Source: DASREM01 sp035652095
Lineage (GTDB): Bacteria > Acidobacteriota > Terriglobia > Terriglobales > Acidobacteriaceae
Length of the DNA stretch: 64,000 nucleotides
Reading direction: 5' to 3'
NCBI GenBank assembly: GCA_035652095.1
Contig: DASREM010000028.1
Coordinates: 496,001-560,000, forward strand
Positions 25,328 through 35,540 of this stretch are shown here, piece by piece; positions within the stretch are counted from its first letter, which is position 1; each line of letters opens with the position of its first letter. Under the pieces are notes generated by a model. The model did no database searches. It was not told the origin of the DNA and worked only from the letters and a program-made list of their open reading frames with translations. Both the position numbers and the translations under genes were made by a program.

Positions 25328-28300
25328 TTGCAACTCAAGGGCGCGTTTTTCGCGGCGTTCATTGCGCTGGCTCTCACGGTTCCGTTTGCCGTGGGCGCAA
25401 CCCCCCTTGCAGGACCCGCGCAAAATTCCGGTACGGCCACGCCCTCCGCCACCCTGCCCAGCATGTCCTCCTTGCAGGGTCTTACAGTCCAGGAAGTCCG
25501 GTTTCCTGACCTCTCCGCCAAGGAGCAGGAGCACATGCGTGCCCTGGTGCCGATCAAGGCTGGAGGCGCGTTGAGCCGCGAAGCCGTCCGGCAGTGCATG
25601 GAAGCGCTCTACGCCACCCGCCGCTTCGCCGACATCAGCGCGCAGGCCGAGCGCACCGCCACGGGAAATGTCGCTCTCATTTTCGTTACCAGGCCGAACT
25701 ACTTCGTTGGCGCAGTGAATGTGGAGGGAAATCCCAACCGCCCCAACGCCAACCAGATTACCAACGCTTCCAAACTGCAACTCGGAGAGGTGTTCACCGC
25801 GGAAAAGCTTGATCGTGCGTTGCGGAACATCAAGCAGATCATGCAGGAGAATGGCTTTTACAAGTCCAATGTGACGGCGACCCCCAAGTACGAACTGGAA
25901 TCTCAGCAGGTCTTCATTTCCTTCCTGATTCAGCCCGGCGATCAGGCCACCGTGGGCGCCGTAAAGATCACGGGTAAGCCCGGGTTCTCGGCAGGGCAAG
26001 TGCAGGACATCGCCAAGATGCATTCCGGTGACCTGGTGACGGTGGCACGAGTCAGCAACGCCCTGGACCGTTTGCGCAAGAAATTCGTGAAGCAGGACCG
26101 CTTGCTGGCACAGGTGGCGATTGCGGACCGCACCTTTCGTCCCGACAAAAATGTTGTGGATTTCACCTTCAGTTTTGAACCCGGCCCCAAGGTTCAAATT
26201 CTTACCGAGGGTTACAAGGTTGGACGCTCCGTATTGAAGAGGAATGTTCCCGTTTACGAAGAAAATGCTGTAGACGAAGATCTGCTCAATGAGGGCCGAC
26301 GCAACCTTTTGAACTACATGCAGGGTTTGGGATTTTTCGAAGCCAAGGTGGGCATCATTAAGCGCGAAGTTAACGGCGGAGACGAATTCCACGTGGTTTA
26401 CGTGATCGATCCCGGTCCCCGTCACAAGCTGGTGAAGATTCAGATCTCAGGCAACAACTACTTTTCCGAGGAGTTGCTGCGCTCCCGGATGCAGGTGCAG
26501 TCGGCGGGAAGACTTTTTTCGCATGGCCGCTACAACCAGGGGCTGCTCAACGACGATGTCCGGGGCTTGGAAGACCTCTACCGCGCGAATGGCTTTCAGC
26601 AGGTGAAGATCACCAGCAATGTGATTGACGACTATGGAGGCCAGGAGAAAGCTTTGGCCATAGTGGTGCATATCAACGAAGGACCCCAGAGCCTGGTGGG
26701 AGCCCTGCATATTGTGGGCAACACCCTCATCGCGCAAGATCAGTTTCCGCCCCTCAACACGGAAGTGGGCCAGCCCTTCTCACAAACCAACATCGCACAG
26801 GACCGCGACATCCTGCTCAAGTTCTATTTCAACCGCGGCTTTCCCAATGCTGTGTTTGAAGCTTCCGCCAAGCCCAGTTCCGATCAACCGGACCGTGTAG
26901 ATGTCACTTTCACTTTGCGGGAGGGGGAAGAGTTCTTTGTGGACCAGGTCCTGGTCTCAGGTATGGAACACACTCAGCCCTTCGTGGTGCAGCGCGAAGT
27001 TCAGGTCAAAGCCGGAGACCCGCTCAGCCAGATCGACCTTCTGCAGACCCAGCAGAACCTGTACGATCTCGGCATCTTTAGCCAGGTGGAGACCGCTGTA
27101 GAGAATCCCGAGGGCAGCGAACCACAGAAAGATGTCCTGGTGCGGGTGCAGGAAGCAAAGCGCTACACCTTCCAATACGGTGTTGGTCTCGAATTTCAAA
27201 CCGGGCAACCCGCGGTGGGGACCAACCAGCCGCAGGGTGAAACGGGGGTGAGTCCCCGCGTCTCGTTCGATGTAACACGCCTGAATTTCCGCGGCCGCAA
27301 TCATACCGTCACCTTTAAGAGCCATGTCGGACGTCTGCAGCAGCGCGCGTTGATCAGCTATAACGCCCCGGCGTGGTTCAACAGCAAAAGCTGGCGGCTC
27401 TCGATCACTTCCTTCTACGACAACACACTGGATGTCACCACCTTTACATCACAACGGCTGGAGGGTTCCGTACAGGCTGAGCAAACCGTCAGCCGCTCGA
27501 CCACCATGGATTACCGGTTCACCTACCGTAAGGTAAAGGCCAGCAATGTCGAGATCAGTCCGGACCAGGTGCCGCTGTTGTCTCGGCCGGTACGCGTGGG
27601 AATCCCCGGTTTCAGCTACATTCGCGATAAGCGCGACAACCCGCTGGAGTCGACCAAGGGGAGCTACAACACCATCGACGGCGGAGTCGCGTCCAGCTAT
27701 TTCGGCTCGGAAGCGGACTTCAGCCGTCTGCTGGTGCAGAACTCCACCTATCACCAAGTAGGCAAGACTCGGCCCAATAATCGTAAGCTGGTGATTGCAC
27801 GCTCAACTCGTCTCGGCCTGGAAACTGTCTTCGGTAATACGCTGATCCTGCCTCCCGGTCAGCCCTGTCCAACCCCCGGCGCCACAACTTGCGTCACACC
27901 TACTGTCATTCCTCTTCCGGAGCGATTTTTCATGGGCGGCGGAAACTCGCATCGCGGTTTTGGGTTAAATCAGGCAGGGCCCCGGGACCCGACGACCGGT
28001 TTCCCCCTGGGAGGCGCCTCCTTGTTCCTGAACAATATCGAGTTGCGCCTTCCCCCGGTTACGCTGCCATTTTTTCAGGACAACCTGAGTTTTGCGATTT
28101 TTCACGACATGGGAAACGTCTTCACCAGCAACACCGACATGCTTCACAGCTTTGCGCACTGGCGGCAACCCAATCCGGATTTGTGCAAGGCTGCGGCTAC
28201 ACGCGCGGCTTGCAGCTATAACTACATCTCCCAAGCCATCGGGGTGGGGTTGAGATACAAGACACCCATTGGTCCCGTTCGCTTCGATTTCGGGTACAAT

Positions 28301-28450
28301 TTGAATCCGCCGGCGTTCCCGAGTTGCCAGACCAATCCCAATTCGCGGAATCCGTTGCCGACGAGCAGTTGCCCGAGTTCATCTCCATTTTTTCTTCCGC
28401 AACAATTGAGCCATTTTAACGTTTTCTTTAGTATCGGACAGACTTTCTGA
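25328..28450 (+). CDS. bamA: BamA/TamA-type outer membrane assembly protein
   Basis: 1040 residues with a signal peptide (about 1-24). The start is TTG 25328, supported by GAGGAG upstream. Five or more POTRA-like repeats fill residues about 40-580, each with the beta-alpha-alpha-beta signs, for example VEGNPNRPNANQITNASKLQ and VSGMEHTQPFVVQREVQV. The C-terminal half is the Omp85 beta-barrel, with RFFMGGGNSHRGF near residue 875, the position of the conserved RGF loop. It inserts beta-barrel proteins into the outer membrane. TamA is an alternative, given the adjacent tamB. Confidence 0.93.
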   Translation: MQLKGAFFAAFIALALTVPFAVGATPLAGPAQNSGTATPSATLPSMSSLQGLTVQEVRFPDLSAKEQEHMRALVPIKAGGALSREAVRQCMEALYATRRFADISAQAERTATGNVALIFVTRPNYFVGAVNVEGNPNRPNANQITNASKLQLGEVFTAEKLDRALRNIKQIMQENGFYKSNVTATPKYELESQQVFISFLIQPGDQATVGAVKITGKPGFSAGQVQDIAKMHSGDLVTVARVSNALDRLRKKFVKQDRLLAQVAIADRTFRPDKNVVDFTFSFEPGPKVQILTEGYKVGRSVLKRNVPVYEENAVDEDLLNEGRRNLLNYMQGLGFFEAKVGIIKREVNGGDEFHVVYVIDPGPRHKLVKIQISGNNYFSEELLRSRMQVQSAGRLFSHGRYNQGLLNDDVRGLEDLYRANGFQQVKITSNVIDDYGGQEKALAIVVHINEGPQSLVGALHIVGNTLIAQDQFPPLNTEVGQPFSQTNIAQDRDILLKFYFNRGFPNAVFEASAKPSSDQPDRVDVTFTLREGEEFFVDQVLVSGMEHTQPFVVQREVQVKAGDPLSQIDLLQTQQNLYDLGIFSQVETAVENPEGSEPQKDVLVRVQEAKRYTFQYGVGLEFQTGQPAVGTNQPQGETGVSPRVSFDVTRLNFRGRNHTVTFKSHVGRLQQRALISYNAPAWFNSKSWRLSITSFYDNTLDVTTFTSQRLEGSVQAEQTVSRSTTMDYRFTYRKVKASNVEISPDQVPLLSRPVRVGIPGFSYIRDKRDNPLESTKGSYNTIDGGVASSYFGSEADFSRLLVQNSTYHQVGKTRPNNRKLVIARSTRLGLETVFGNTLILPPGQPCPTPGATTCVTPTVIPLPERFFMGGGNSHRGFGLNQAGPRDPTTGFPLGGASLFLNNIELRLPPVTLPFFQDNLSFAIFHDMGNVFTSNTDMLHSFAHWRQPNPDLCKAAATRAACSYNYISQAIGVGLRYKTPIGPVRFDFGYNLNPPAFPSCQTNPNSRNPLPTSSCPSSSPFFLPQQLSHFNVFFSIGQTF

Positions 28451-29142
28451 TGCGATGGAACCAGCCCAACTCGATCCTGCTCGCGGCGGTGGTGGCGATT
28501 GCGTTTCTGCCCGCCCATGCCGCAGAGATGATCGATCGGATCGTTGCCAGCGTGAATGCCCACATCATTCTGCAAAGCGATTGGGATGACGAAGTCTGCT
28601 TTGAGGCCTTCAGCGCCGGAAGGCCCCTGGAGCAAATGGCTGCCTTCGACCGCAAGGCTGCTCTCGATCACCTGATTGACCAGGAACTGCTGCGGGAGCA
28701 AGTCCATGGCAGCGATCTTCCTCCGGCTCCTGATTCCGATGTGGCCGACCGGGTGCGCGAGATCCGCAAAGCATATCCCCAGGCCGCCACGGACGACGGT
28801 TGGCAAAGCCTGCTGGCCCACTACGGCCTGAATGAGCAAAACCTGGAAAGCCGGCTCAGGCTACAGCTCCAGTTGATGCGGCTTGTGGATGCTCGCCTGC
28901 GTCCCTCGGTCCAGATTGACTCCAAAAGCATCGAGAGCTACTACAATCGCGAACTCTTGCCGCAGTTGCGGCAAGCTGGCAACCAATCCGTCGCCTTGTC
29001 GGACGTCAGCCCGAAAATCAAGGAGCTGCTCACCCAACAAAAGGTAAATGAGTTGCTGGTGGGATGGCTTCAGAACCTGCGCTCAGGAAGCAATATTCAT
29101 TTCGTGGGCGCGACCGGCACAGCAGAAAATCTTCTCCAATGA
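28450..29142 (+). CDS. SurA-N-like periplasmic chaperone without a PPIase domain
   Basis: 230 residues, starting in a TGATG overlap with bamA. A signal peptide (about 1-24, ending PAHAAE) is followed by a SurA-N-type helical region (about 25-160). Its signs are IVASVNAHIILQSDWD, FDRKAALDHLIDQELLREQ and LESRLRLQLQLMRLVD. The C-terminal quarter (LTQQKVNELLVGWLQNLRS) resembles the last helix of SurA. No parvulin (rotamase) domain is present, so it is a chaperone-only form. Being between bamA and tamB it likely escorts outer membrane proteins. Confidence 0.85.
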   Translation: MRWNQPNSILLAAVVAIAFLPAHAAEMIDRIVASVNAHIILQSDWDDEVCFEAFSAGRPLEQMAAFDRKAALDHLIDQELLREQVHGSDLPPAPDSDVADRVREIRKAYPQAATDDGWQSLLAHYGLNEQNLESRLRLQLQLMRLVDARLRPSVQIDSKSIESYYNRELLPQLRQAGNQSVALSDVSPKIKELLTQQKVNELLVGWLQNLRSGSNIHFVGATGTAENLLQ

Positions 29143-32100
29143 CCGCATCAGCCGAAAGCTTGCCGCCGCGCAAGTTCTGGCGCTATGTTGCGATCGTCTT
29201 TTCCGTCCTGGCGCTGATTCTCGCGGGGCTATCCTGGTATGCCACCACGGACGCCTTTCAGTCCCGAGTGCGCCGCCGCGTTGTAGATGAAATCGAACGC
29301 GTCACTGGCGGCAAAGTAGAGTTGGGTGGCTTTCATACCACGCCGTTTCGTTTTCGGATCGAAATTCGAAACCTGACCATCCACGGCAAGGAAGCGTCCT
29401 CCGAAATTCCTTACGCACATTTCGACCGCCTTCTTGCCCGGGTGAAGATTATCTCCGTGCTGGGCGCCGAAGTCGGCTTCGACTCGCTGGTTCTTGAACA
29501 TCCCGTCATTCACATCATCACTTATCCTGACGGCACCACCAACCAGCCAGCGCCGAAGATTCAGCGCGCCTCCACCGAAACTCCGGTCGAGCAACTCTTT
29601 GCCCTTTCCATCGGGCGGCTTGAATTCCGCCAGGGCGTGGCCATCTGGAACGAAAAGCAAATTCCTCTGGATTTTGAAGCCAATGACGTCTCGGCGGACA
29701 TGACTTACTCGCTGCTGCACCGCCGTTACGATACCAATGTCCTTCTCGGCAGAGCGGCTACTCGTTACAAAGACTACCGTCCTGCCTCATGGACCTGTGA
29801 AGCGCACTTTTACCTGTACCGCGACTCGGTCGAAATCAGGTCCCTCAAGGCGAGTTCAGGGCGTTCGAAACTCATCTTGGACGGAAACATCGAGAATTTC
29901 CGCAACCCCAGGCTGCAGGGTAAATACGATCTAAGCATTGACCTGCAGGAGGCCGGCGCCATCAGTCACAGTCCGGCGCTCCGCCGTGGAACTCTGCACG
30001 CGACTGGGGAAGGGCAATGGTCCGCTGCGGATTTCAAAACCGATGGGAAGGTGGCGGTCAAAGAACTTGAATTTAGCAACGGTAATGTGAACCTTCACGG
30101 CGCTTCGCTCGACGCGGCCTACGCCTTCACGCCCAAACGTCTTCTGGTTTCGAAGATAGATGGCCGCGTACTGGGCGGCAGCGCGAGCGGCGATCTGGAC
30201 GTGGTGAACTGGCTCTCAGAACCTGCGGCAAGATCTACGAAAGCAACAAAGGAAGCGCGTGCTGACGAGCAGCAAAAAGGGGCGATTCGCCTCCGGCTCA
30301 AGGACCTTTCCACCGCGGTCGTTGCTTCCATGTTCTCGAGCCGGTCGCGTTCCCTGAATCGCCTCAATCTCGCCGGGTCCACCAGCGGCACGGTGGAAGG
30401 ACGGTGGACCGGCTCCCCCAAAAATATCGAACCTGTCTTCGCGCTTGACCTCACCCCTCCCGCGCGCCTCAACCCTGGGCAGATGCCACTTAGCGGCCGC
30501 GCCAGGGGGGCTTACCGCGCGGCGTCTGGAGAATTAGAAATTTCCGAGTTGAGTCTCAACACCCGCGCCACACAGGTTCGAGCCGACGGCAGCTTGGCCT
30601 CGAACGCGGCTCTGCGTATCGGGATCACGACGACCGATCTTTCGGAATGGAAACCGGTCCTGGAACTTCTCGGTCATCCCGAACACATTCCGGTCGTGCT
30701 GCACGGGAAAGCCATATTCAACGGTGTAGCGTCCGGCAAACTTGACAACCCTTCGCTTGGCGGCAATCTTCAGGCGCAAGATTTTGATTCCGTCGTTCCC
30801 GCTACCGAGCGTTCTCCCAAGCGGTTTATCCACTGGGATTCGCTCACCACGGACGTACAACTCTCGCGGCAGGCGGTCTCCGCGCGCAACGGAACTCTCC
30901 ACCACGGCGAAACGCAAATTCGTTTCGATGTCACTGCAAATCTCGATCGCGGAGAATTCAGTCCGTCCAGCCCGTTCAATGCTCGCGTCACAATGCGCAA
31001 TGCCGATGCTTCCGAGATACTGGCATTGGCAGGTTACGACTATCCTATTGCCGGGAAGATGAACCTGCGCCTGCTCTCCGCCGGCACCAGGGCCAATCCT
31101 CACGCCGAAGGGCAGGTTCAAATCGTGAACACGGTGATTTATGGCGAACCGCTGCAGCACTTCACCGCCGACCTGCGCTATGCCAACGGCGACGCCGAGC
31201 TCAACAACATCCAGGCCAGACACTACGAGGCAACAGTCGCCGGCGGCGTCACCTACAATCCGTCAAGCCGGATCTTTCACTTCAACCTGACCGGCAACGA
31301 CTTCGACCTTTCCCGCATTCCATCGCTCCAGCAGTCGCGGGTGAAGGTGGAAGGACGAATGAATTTCACTGCCACCGGTTCGGGTACCGCGGAAGAGCCG
31401 GTCATCAATGCTGCGGTCCGGCTTCGCGATCTTGCCTTTGACGGCGAGCGTTCCGGGGACTTCGTCTTTGATGCCACAACCCAGGGCGCTGATCTTCGCC
31501 TCGTCGGACGATCGGAATTCGAGCACGCCGAGTTGAACATGCAGGGCAGCATTCACCTGCGCGACGACTGGCCTTCGCAAATCAGCCTGCAGGCAAGCCA
31601 TCTCGACATCGATTCTCTATTGCGAACTTATCTTAAGGGCCAGGTTACGGGGCATTCCGCCATAGCCGGTAACCTGGAAGTGCAAGGCCCGATGCGGCGT
31701 CCGCGCGAACTCAGTATTGTGGGCGATCTGACAGACGTTTACGCCGATATCGAAAACATCAAGGTTCGCAACAACGGTCCATTTCGTTTTGCCGTCCATA
31801 ATCAGATGTTGGAAGTGGACCAGCTTCGCATGATCGGAGAGGGAACTGATCTTTCCGCCAACGGTACCATGCAGCTCGCGGGTGATCATTCCATGGACCT
31901 GCGCGCACAAGGCAGCGTGAACCTGCAGCTCATCGAAAGCTTCAATCCCGACTTTACTTCTTCGGGCATCGTCTCCGTCGACGTCTCCGTGAATGGCAAC
32001 CTTTCGCAACCGGTACTGCAGGGACGCCTACAGATTACGCATGGCTCCATCTCCTACTCTGACCTCCCGAGCGGGCTCAGTGAGATCAACGGAACCCTGG

Positions 32101-33176
32101 TCTTCAACCAGAACCGCCTGCAAATCGAGACCCTGACCGCGCGCACGGGTGGAGGCGCAGTCACTTTCGCCGGTTACGCCACAACTTACAATCACCAACT
32201 CAGTTTTGACCTGAACGTGAACGGCAAGGGGGTTCGGCTGCGATACCCGCCCGGGGTGAGTTCCACTGCCGATGCCGATCTCCATTTTTCCGGCACTTCC
32301 ACCGAGTCCACGCTCTCGGGCGACATCCTCGTCAATAAGCTCGCCTTCACTCCAGGGTTCGACTTTGGCGCCTATCTGCAGCGCACATCGCAGCAGTCCG
32401 CGCTTCCCCAGACCAACCCGCTGTTGAACCGCATCCGCATGGACGTGCACATCGTGACCGCGCCAGAACTGCAGATGCAGACGGCCGTGGTGCGCCTCTC
32501 CGGCGACGCCGACCTGCGCCTGCGCGGGACCGCCGCCAAGCCGGTGCTACTGGGGCGAGCCGACATCCTCGAAGGCGAGGCCTATTTCAATGGCGCGAAA
32601 TACCGGCTCGAGCGCGGCGACATCAACTTCTCCAACCCTGTCACTACCACGCCGGTGCTCGACCTGCAGGCCGCCACCCATGTCCGTGACTATGACATCA
32701 CCATCAACGTGAACGGCGAGCCCGACAAGTTGCACGTGATTTACCGTTCCGAGCCTCCTTTGCCCGAGGCCGACGTAATCGCGCTTCTCGCTCTAGGCCG
32801 GACACAGGAAGAATCGGCTCAGATCCAGGGTTCGGGACAGAGCAGTTTCAACTCGGAAGCCTCCAGCCTGATCCTCACCGAAGCCCTGAACGCGACCCTC
32901 AGCAACCGCGTGCAACGTCTGTTTGGCGTGAGCCGCATCAAGATCGATCCCCAGGGGCTGAGCACGGAAACCACTCCCATCCGAGGGCCCCAGGTCACCA
33001 TTGAGCAGCAGGTGGCGAATAACCTCACCCTGACTTACAGTACCAACGTCTCGCAGGCGTCCCAGCAGATCATTCAAGTCGAGTACAACATCAGCCGCAA
33101 CGTCTCGATTGTCGGCATTCGCGACCAGAACGGGGTTGTCAGCTTCGACGTACGCATCCGGCAGCGAAAGAAATAA
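29139..33176 (+). CDS. tamB: TamB-like translocation/assembly module protein
   Basis: 1345 residues from ATG 29139, which overlaps the preceding stop (ATGA). One N-terminal TM anchor (about 13-37, RYVAIVFSVLALILAGL) is followed by a very long repetitive beta-rich stretch (AsmA/TamB-type beta-helical groove). The C-terminal DUF490/TamB domain includes LRLRGTAAKPVLLGRADILEGEAYFNG and NVNGEPDKLHVIYRSEPPLPEADVIALL. TamB spans the periplasm and moves phospholipids or assists OMP assembly with Omp85 proteins. The coupling with bamA and the SurA-like gene supports that role. Confidence 0.93.
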   Translation: MTASAESLPPRKFWRYVAIVFSVLALILAGLSWYATTDAFQSRVRRRVVDEIERVTGGKVELGGFHTTPFRFRIEIRNLTIHGKEASSEIPYAHFDRLLARVKIISVLGAEVGFDSLVLEHPVIHIITYPDGTTNQPAPKIQRASTETPVEQLFALSIGRLEFRQGVAIWNEKQIPLDFEANDVSADMTYSLLHRRYDTNVLLGRAATRYKDYRPASWTCEAHFYLYRDSVEIRSLKASSGRSKLILDGNIENFRNPRLQGKYDLSIDLQEAGAISHSPALRRGTLHATGEGQWSAADFKTDGKVAVKELEFSNGNVNLHGASLDAAYAFTPKRLLVSKIDGRVLGGSASGDLDVVNWLSEPAARSTKATKEARADEQQKGAIRLRLKDLSTAVVASMFSSRSRSLNRLNLAGSTSGTVEGRWTGSPKNIEPVFALDLTPPARLNPGQMPLSGRARGAYRAASGELEISELSLNTRATQVRADGSLASNAALRIGITTTDLSEWKPVLELLGHPEHIPVVLHGKAIFNGVASGKLDNPSLGGNLQAQDFDSVVPATERSPKRFIHWDSLTTDVQLSRQAVSARNGTLHHGETQIRFDVTANLDRGEFSPSSPFNARVTMRNADASEILALAGYDYPIAGKMNLRLLSAGTRANPHAEGQVQIVNTVIYGEPLQHFTADLRYANGDAELNNIQARHYEATVAGGVTYNPSSRIFHFNLTGNDFDLSRIPSLQQSRVKVEGRMNFTATGSGTAEEPVINAAVRLRDLAFDGERSGDFVFDATTQGADLRLVGRSEFEHAELNMQGSIHLRDDWPSQISLQASHLDIDSLLRTYLKGQVTGHSAIAGNLEVQGPMRRPRELSIVGDLTDVYADIENIKVRNNGPFRFAVHNQMLEVDQLRMIGEGTDLSANGTMQLAGDHSMDLRAQGSVNLQLIESFNPDFTSSGIVSVDVSVNGNLSQPVLQGRLQITHGSISYSDLPSGLSEINGTLVFNQNRLQIETLTARTGGGAVTFAGYATTYNHQLSFDLNVNGKGVRLRYPPGVSSTADADLHFSGTSTESTLSGDILVNKLAFTPGFDFGAYLQRTSQQSALPQTNPLLNRIRMDVHIVTAPELQMQTAVVRLSGDADLRLRGTAAKPVLLGRADILEGEAYFNGAKYRLERGDINFSNPVTTTPVLDLQAATHVRDYDITINVNGEPDKLHVIYRSEPPLPEADVIALLALGRTQEESAQIQGSGQSSFNSEASSLILTEALNATLSNRVQRLFGVSRIKIDPQGLSTETTPIRGPQVTIEQQVANNLTLTYSTNVSQASQQIIQVEYNISRNVSIVGIRDQNGVVSFDVRIRQRKK

Positions 33177-33315
33177 GCGAGGCCTCGGGGACAGGCCGAA
33201 TTTTATAGACATTGCCCGGCAGTGTTGATGCTCGGGATATTGCAACTTGAACTCCTCCTCCGTGCCAAATCCCCGGCAGAAATCGCCATCGAATCAGAGT
33301 ATCGTTCCCAAAGGT

Positions 33316-33984
33316 ATGGGTGTAGGAGTCGAACACGACCGCTTCGAAGCGCCCCGCAGAAAGATGGTGGATTCCCAGCTTCGCTCTCGGGGCATTCGCG
33401 ACCAGCGCGTGCTCGCCGCCATGGAACTCGTTCCCCGGCACCTGTTTGTCTCGGAAGACCAGCAGCGGGAAGCTTATGAAGATCGCCCGCTCGGCATTGC
33501 CGAAGGCCAGACCGTCTCCCAACCTTACATCGTTGCCGTAACGCTCGACGCCCTGGCCATTCCGGGGGGAGCGCGAGTGCTTGAGATCGGCACAGGTTCC
33601 GGCTATCAGGCCGCCCTGTTGGCACAACTCGCTTCCGCCGTGTATTCCGTCGAGCGCTACCCCTTGCTTGCCGAGCAGGCTCGGGTGCGTCTGTCTGAGC
33701 TGGGCTATACGAACGTGACCGTGGTTGTGGGCGATGGGAGCCAGGGCCTTCTGCAACACGCGCCCTATGACGCCATCGCCGTCTCTGCCGCTGCTCCAGA
33801 AATTCCCGAGTCCCTGCTCAGCCAGCTTGCGGACCCGGGCCGCATGGTAATTCCGGTCGGCCCCGCTTCCGGCCAGAGGCTGGAACTCGTGTCCCGGCAG
33901 GGCGGCCAGATCACGGTCACCACGCTCGAGGCGTGCCGCTTTGTGCCCCTGATCGGAAAGAACGCGTACTCTGACGGTTGGTGA
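33316..33984 (+). CDS. pcm: Protein-L-isoaspartate O-methyltransferase
   Basis: 222 residues from ATG 33316. The start is uncertain: an in-frame TTG at 33247 and ATG 33364 are alternatives, and no strong Shine-Dalgarno decides. Repairs isoaspartyl residues using SAM. It has MVDSQLRSRGI and RVLAAMELVPRHLFV, the SAM-binding VLEIGTGSGYQAALLA, VYSVERYPLLAE and PYDAIAVSAAAPEIPESL. The last segment carries the conserved Ser/Ala-Pro of the active site. It follows tamB by about 140 bp and precedes the UbiA-family gene by 28 bp. Confidence 0.93.
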   Translation: MGVGVEHDRFEAPRRKMVDSQLRSRGIRDQRVLAAMELVPRHLFVSEDQQREAYEDRPLGIAEGQTVSQPYIVAVTLDALAIPGGARVLEIGTGSGYQAALLAQLASAVYSVERYPLLAEQARVRLSELGYTNVTVVVGDGSQGLLQHAPYDAIAVSAAAPEIPESLLSQLADPGRMVIPVGPASGQRLELVSRQGGQITVTTLEACRFVPLIGKNAYSDGW

Positions 33985-34012
33985 GCCCGGCTCGTACTTG
34001 TAAAATCATTTC

Positions 34013-34876
34013 GTGGGCACCCTTCACAACCTGCGCGTCACCCTGGAGATGATCAAGTGGGAGCACTCGATCTTTGCACTCCCATTCGCTTTGAGCGGAG
34101 CCATGCTGGCCGCGGGTGGCATCCCTGCGTTCCGTCACTTGGCGTGGATCATCGTGGCCATGGTCGCGGCGCGCTCCGCCGCAATGGCCTTCAATCGCCT
34201 TGCCGATGCCAGCATTGACGCAGCCAATCCGCGCACCCAGGCTCGCGCCCTCCCTGCCGGCGCTCTGAGTACCACGTTCGTGGGTACGTTTGTAGTCGTT
34301 GCCAGCGCTATTTTTTTCTTCGCCGCGTGGCAACTGAACCGCCTGGCATTTCTGCTCAGCCCGGTCGCCCTCGCAATTCTCCTGCTCTACTCCTATACCA
34401 AGCGCTTTACGCGCTGGTCGCATCTGGTCCTTGGACTCGCGCTCGGCATCGCTCCGGCCGCGGCATGGATTGCGGTTCGCGCATCCTTGGACTCTCGCAT
34501 CCTGCTGCTTACCGCCGCAGTGGTTTTCTGGGTTGCGGGCTTCGACGTGCTCTATGCCTGCCAGGATTTTGAATTCGACCGTCAGTCCGGCCTTCATTCC
34601 ATTCCGCGCTATTGTGGAATCTCAAAATCGCTCTGGATCGCCCGGGCCTTTCACCTGGTCATGTTGCTGCTTTTGATCGCTGCGGTACTCTCTTTCGACA
34701 TGGGAAAACTTGCGCTCGTGGGAGTGGGCGTAGTGGCCCTGCTCCTCGCCTACGAGCACTCGCTCGTTTCCAGTGAGGATCTCAGCAAGCTAAACGCCGC
34801 CTTCTTCGCTATGAATGGCGTGATCTCGGTCGTGTTCTTCGCCTTTGTCGCCGCGGATCTGCTACTCCGCCATTAA
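34013..34876 (+). CDS. mqnP: UbiA-family prenyltransferase, probable MqnP of the futalosine menaquinone pathway
   Basis: 287 residues, starting at GTG 34013, with about eight TM helices. Two Asp-rich motifs bind prenyl diphosphate through Mg2+: NRLADASIDAANPRT (about 62-76) and DFEFDRQSGLHSIP (about 184-197). UbiA-type enzymes add a polyprenyl chain to an aromatic acid. mqnE lies two genes downstream, so the substrate is probably the naphthoate-type intermediate of the futalosine route. No pathway-specific residue proves that. Confidence 0.85.
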   Translation: MGTLHNLRVTLEMIKWEHSIFALPFALSGAMLAAGGIPAFRHLAWIIVAMVAARSAAMAFNRLADASIDAANPRTQARALPAGALSTTFVGTFVVVASAIFFFAAWQLNRLAFLLSPVALAILLLYSYTKRFTRWSHLVLGLALGIAPAAAWIAVRASLDSRILLLTAAVVFWVAGFDVLYACQDFEFDRQSGLHSIPRYCGISKSLWIARAFHLVMLLLLIAAVLSFDMGKLALVGVGVVALLLAYEHSLVSSEDLSKLNAAFFAMNGVISVVFFAFVAADLLLRH

Positions 34877-34963
34877 CAGCCAATTCAGATCAGCCGCTCT
34901 GGTTGCGAGCAACGAAGCTCGCGCTTGCACCGTCTTAATATCTGGAGAAATAGGAGGTCAGAA

Positions 34964-35446
34964 ATGAAAAAATGCTTCTACTTGTTTATGTTCACAGCCC
35001 TTGTGCTTGTGAGTGGAGCCTTCGCGCAGGACGCTCAGCCGCAAGGCGCTCCCAGTGCCGCCCAGTCGGAAACCAATCCCGCGCCCGATGTTTTGATAGA
35101 CCCTGGAGTGATCTACAACGACAAGCACCCCGGCAACTGGGTTGGAAAGAGCGTAACTTTGCAGAATGTCATGGTGCAGGACACGAACGACAGCGGCAAC
35201 TTCTGGGTAGGGCAGGATGGCAGCCACCGCTTGCTGATAGTGAAAGCCGACAACGATCCCAACATGAAAGCCCTGCATGTCAAAAAAGGCGACATAGTCA
35301 CCGTCTCGGGAACAGTGCAGCCTGCAAGCCGGTACGCCGCGGATCAAACTTCCGCTGAGAAGGGTTCGATGCACGACGCGGAAAAGAGTTCCGGTGTTTA
35401 CCTGCAGGCAAACGATCTCTCCGTTCGCTCTTCCACCCGTCACTGA
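34964..35446 (+). CDS. Small secreted protein, OB-fold-like
   Basis: 160 residues from ATG 34964, which has AGGAGGT 7 nt upstream. A clear signal peptide (MKKCFYLFMFTALVLVSGAFA) is followed by a Gln/Ala/Pro-rich linker. A beta-rich domain comes next (about 60-155): VGKSVTLQNVMVQDTNDSGNFWVGQD and HVKKGDIVTVSGTVQPAS. The strand pattern and VTVSGTV resemble small OB-fold or nucleic-acid-binding-like secreted domains. No family name is certain. It sits between mqnP-like and mqnE genes. Confidence 0.65.
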   Translation: MKKCFYLFMFTALVLVSGAFAQDAQPQGAPSAAQSETNPAPDVLIDPGVIYNDKHPGNWVGKSVTLQNVMVQDTNDSGNFWVGQDGSHRLLIVKADNDPNMKALHVKKGDIVTVSGTVQPASRYAADQTSAEKGSMHDAEKSSGVYLQANDLSVRSSTRH

Positions 35447-35540
35447 CCCCGCTTGCCGGGGGCGCTTGATCCCAACGCTCTCGGCACCTCGGTTCCTTCG
35501 CCTGTGACTTCGTCCGTCTGCCTGCGGTATCATCAAAGAG

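Noticed and set aside
25298..26425. Minus-strand frame of 375 codons inside bamA
   Set aside because: Shadow of the POTRA-encoding region; no motif and no Shine-Dalgarno.
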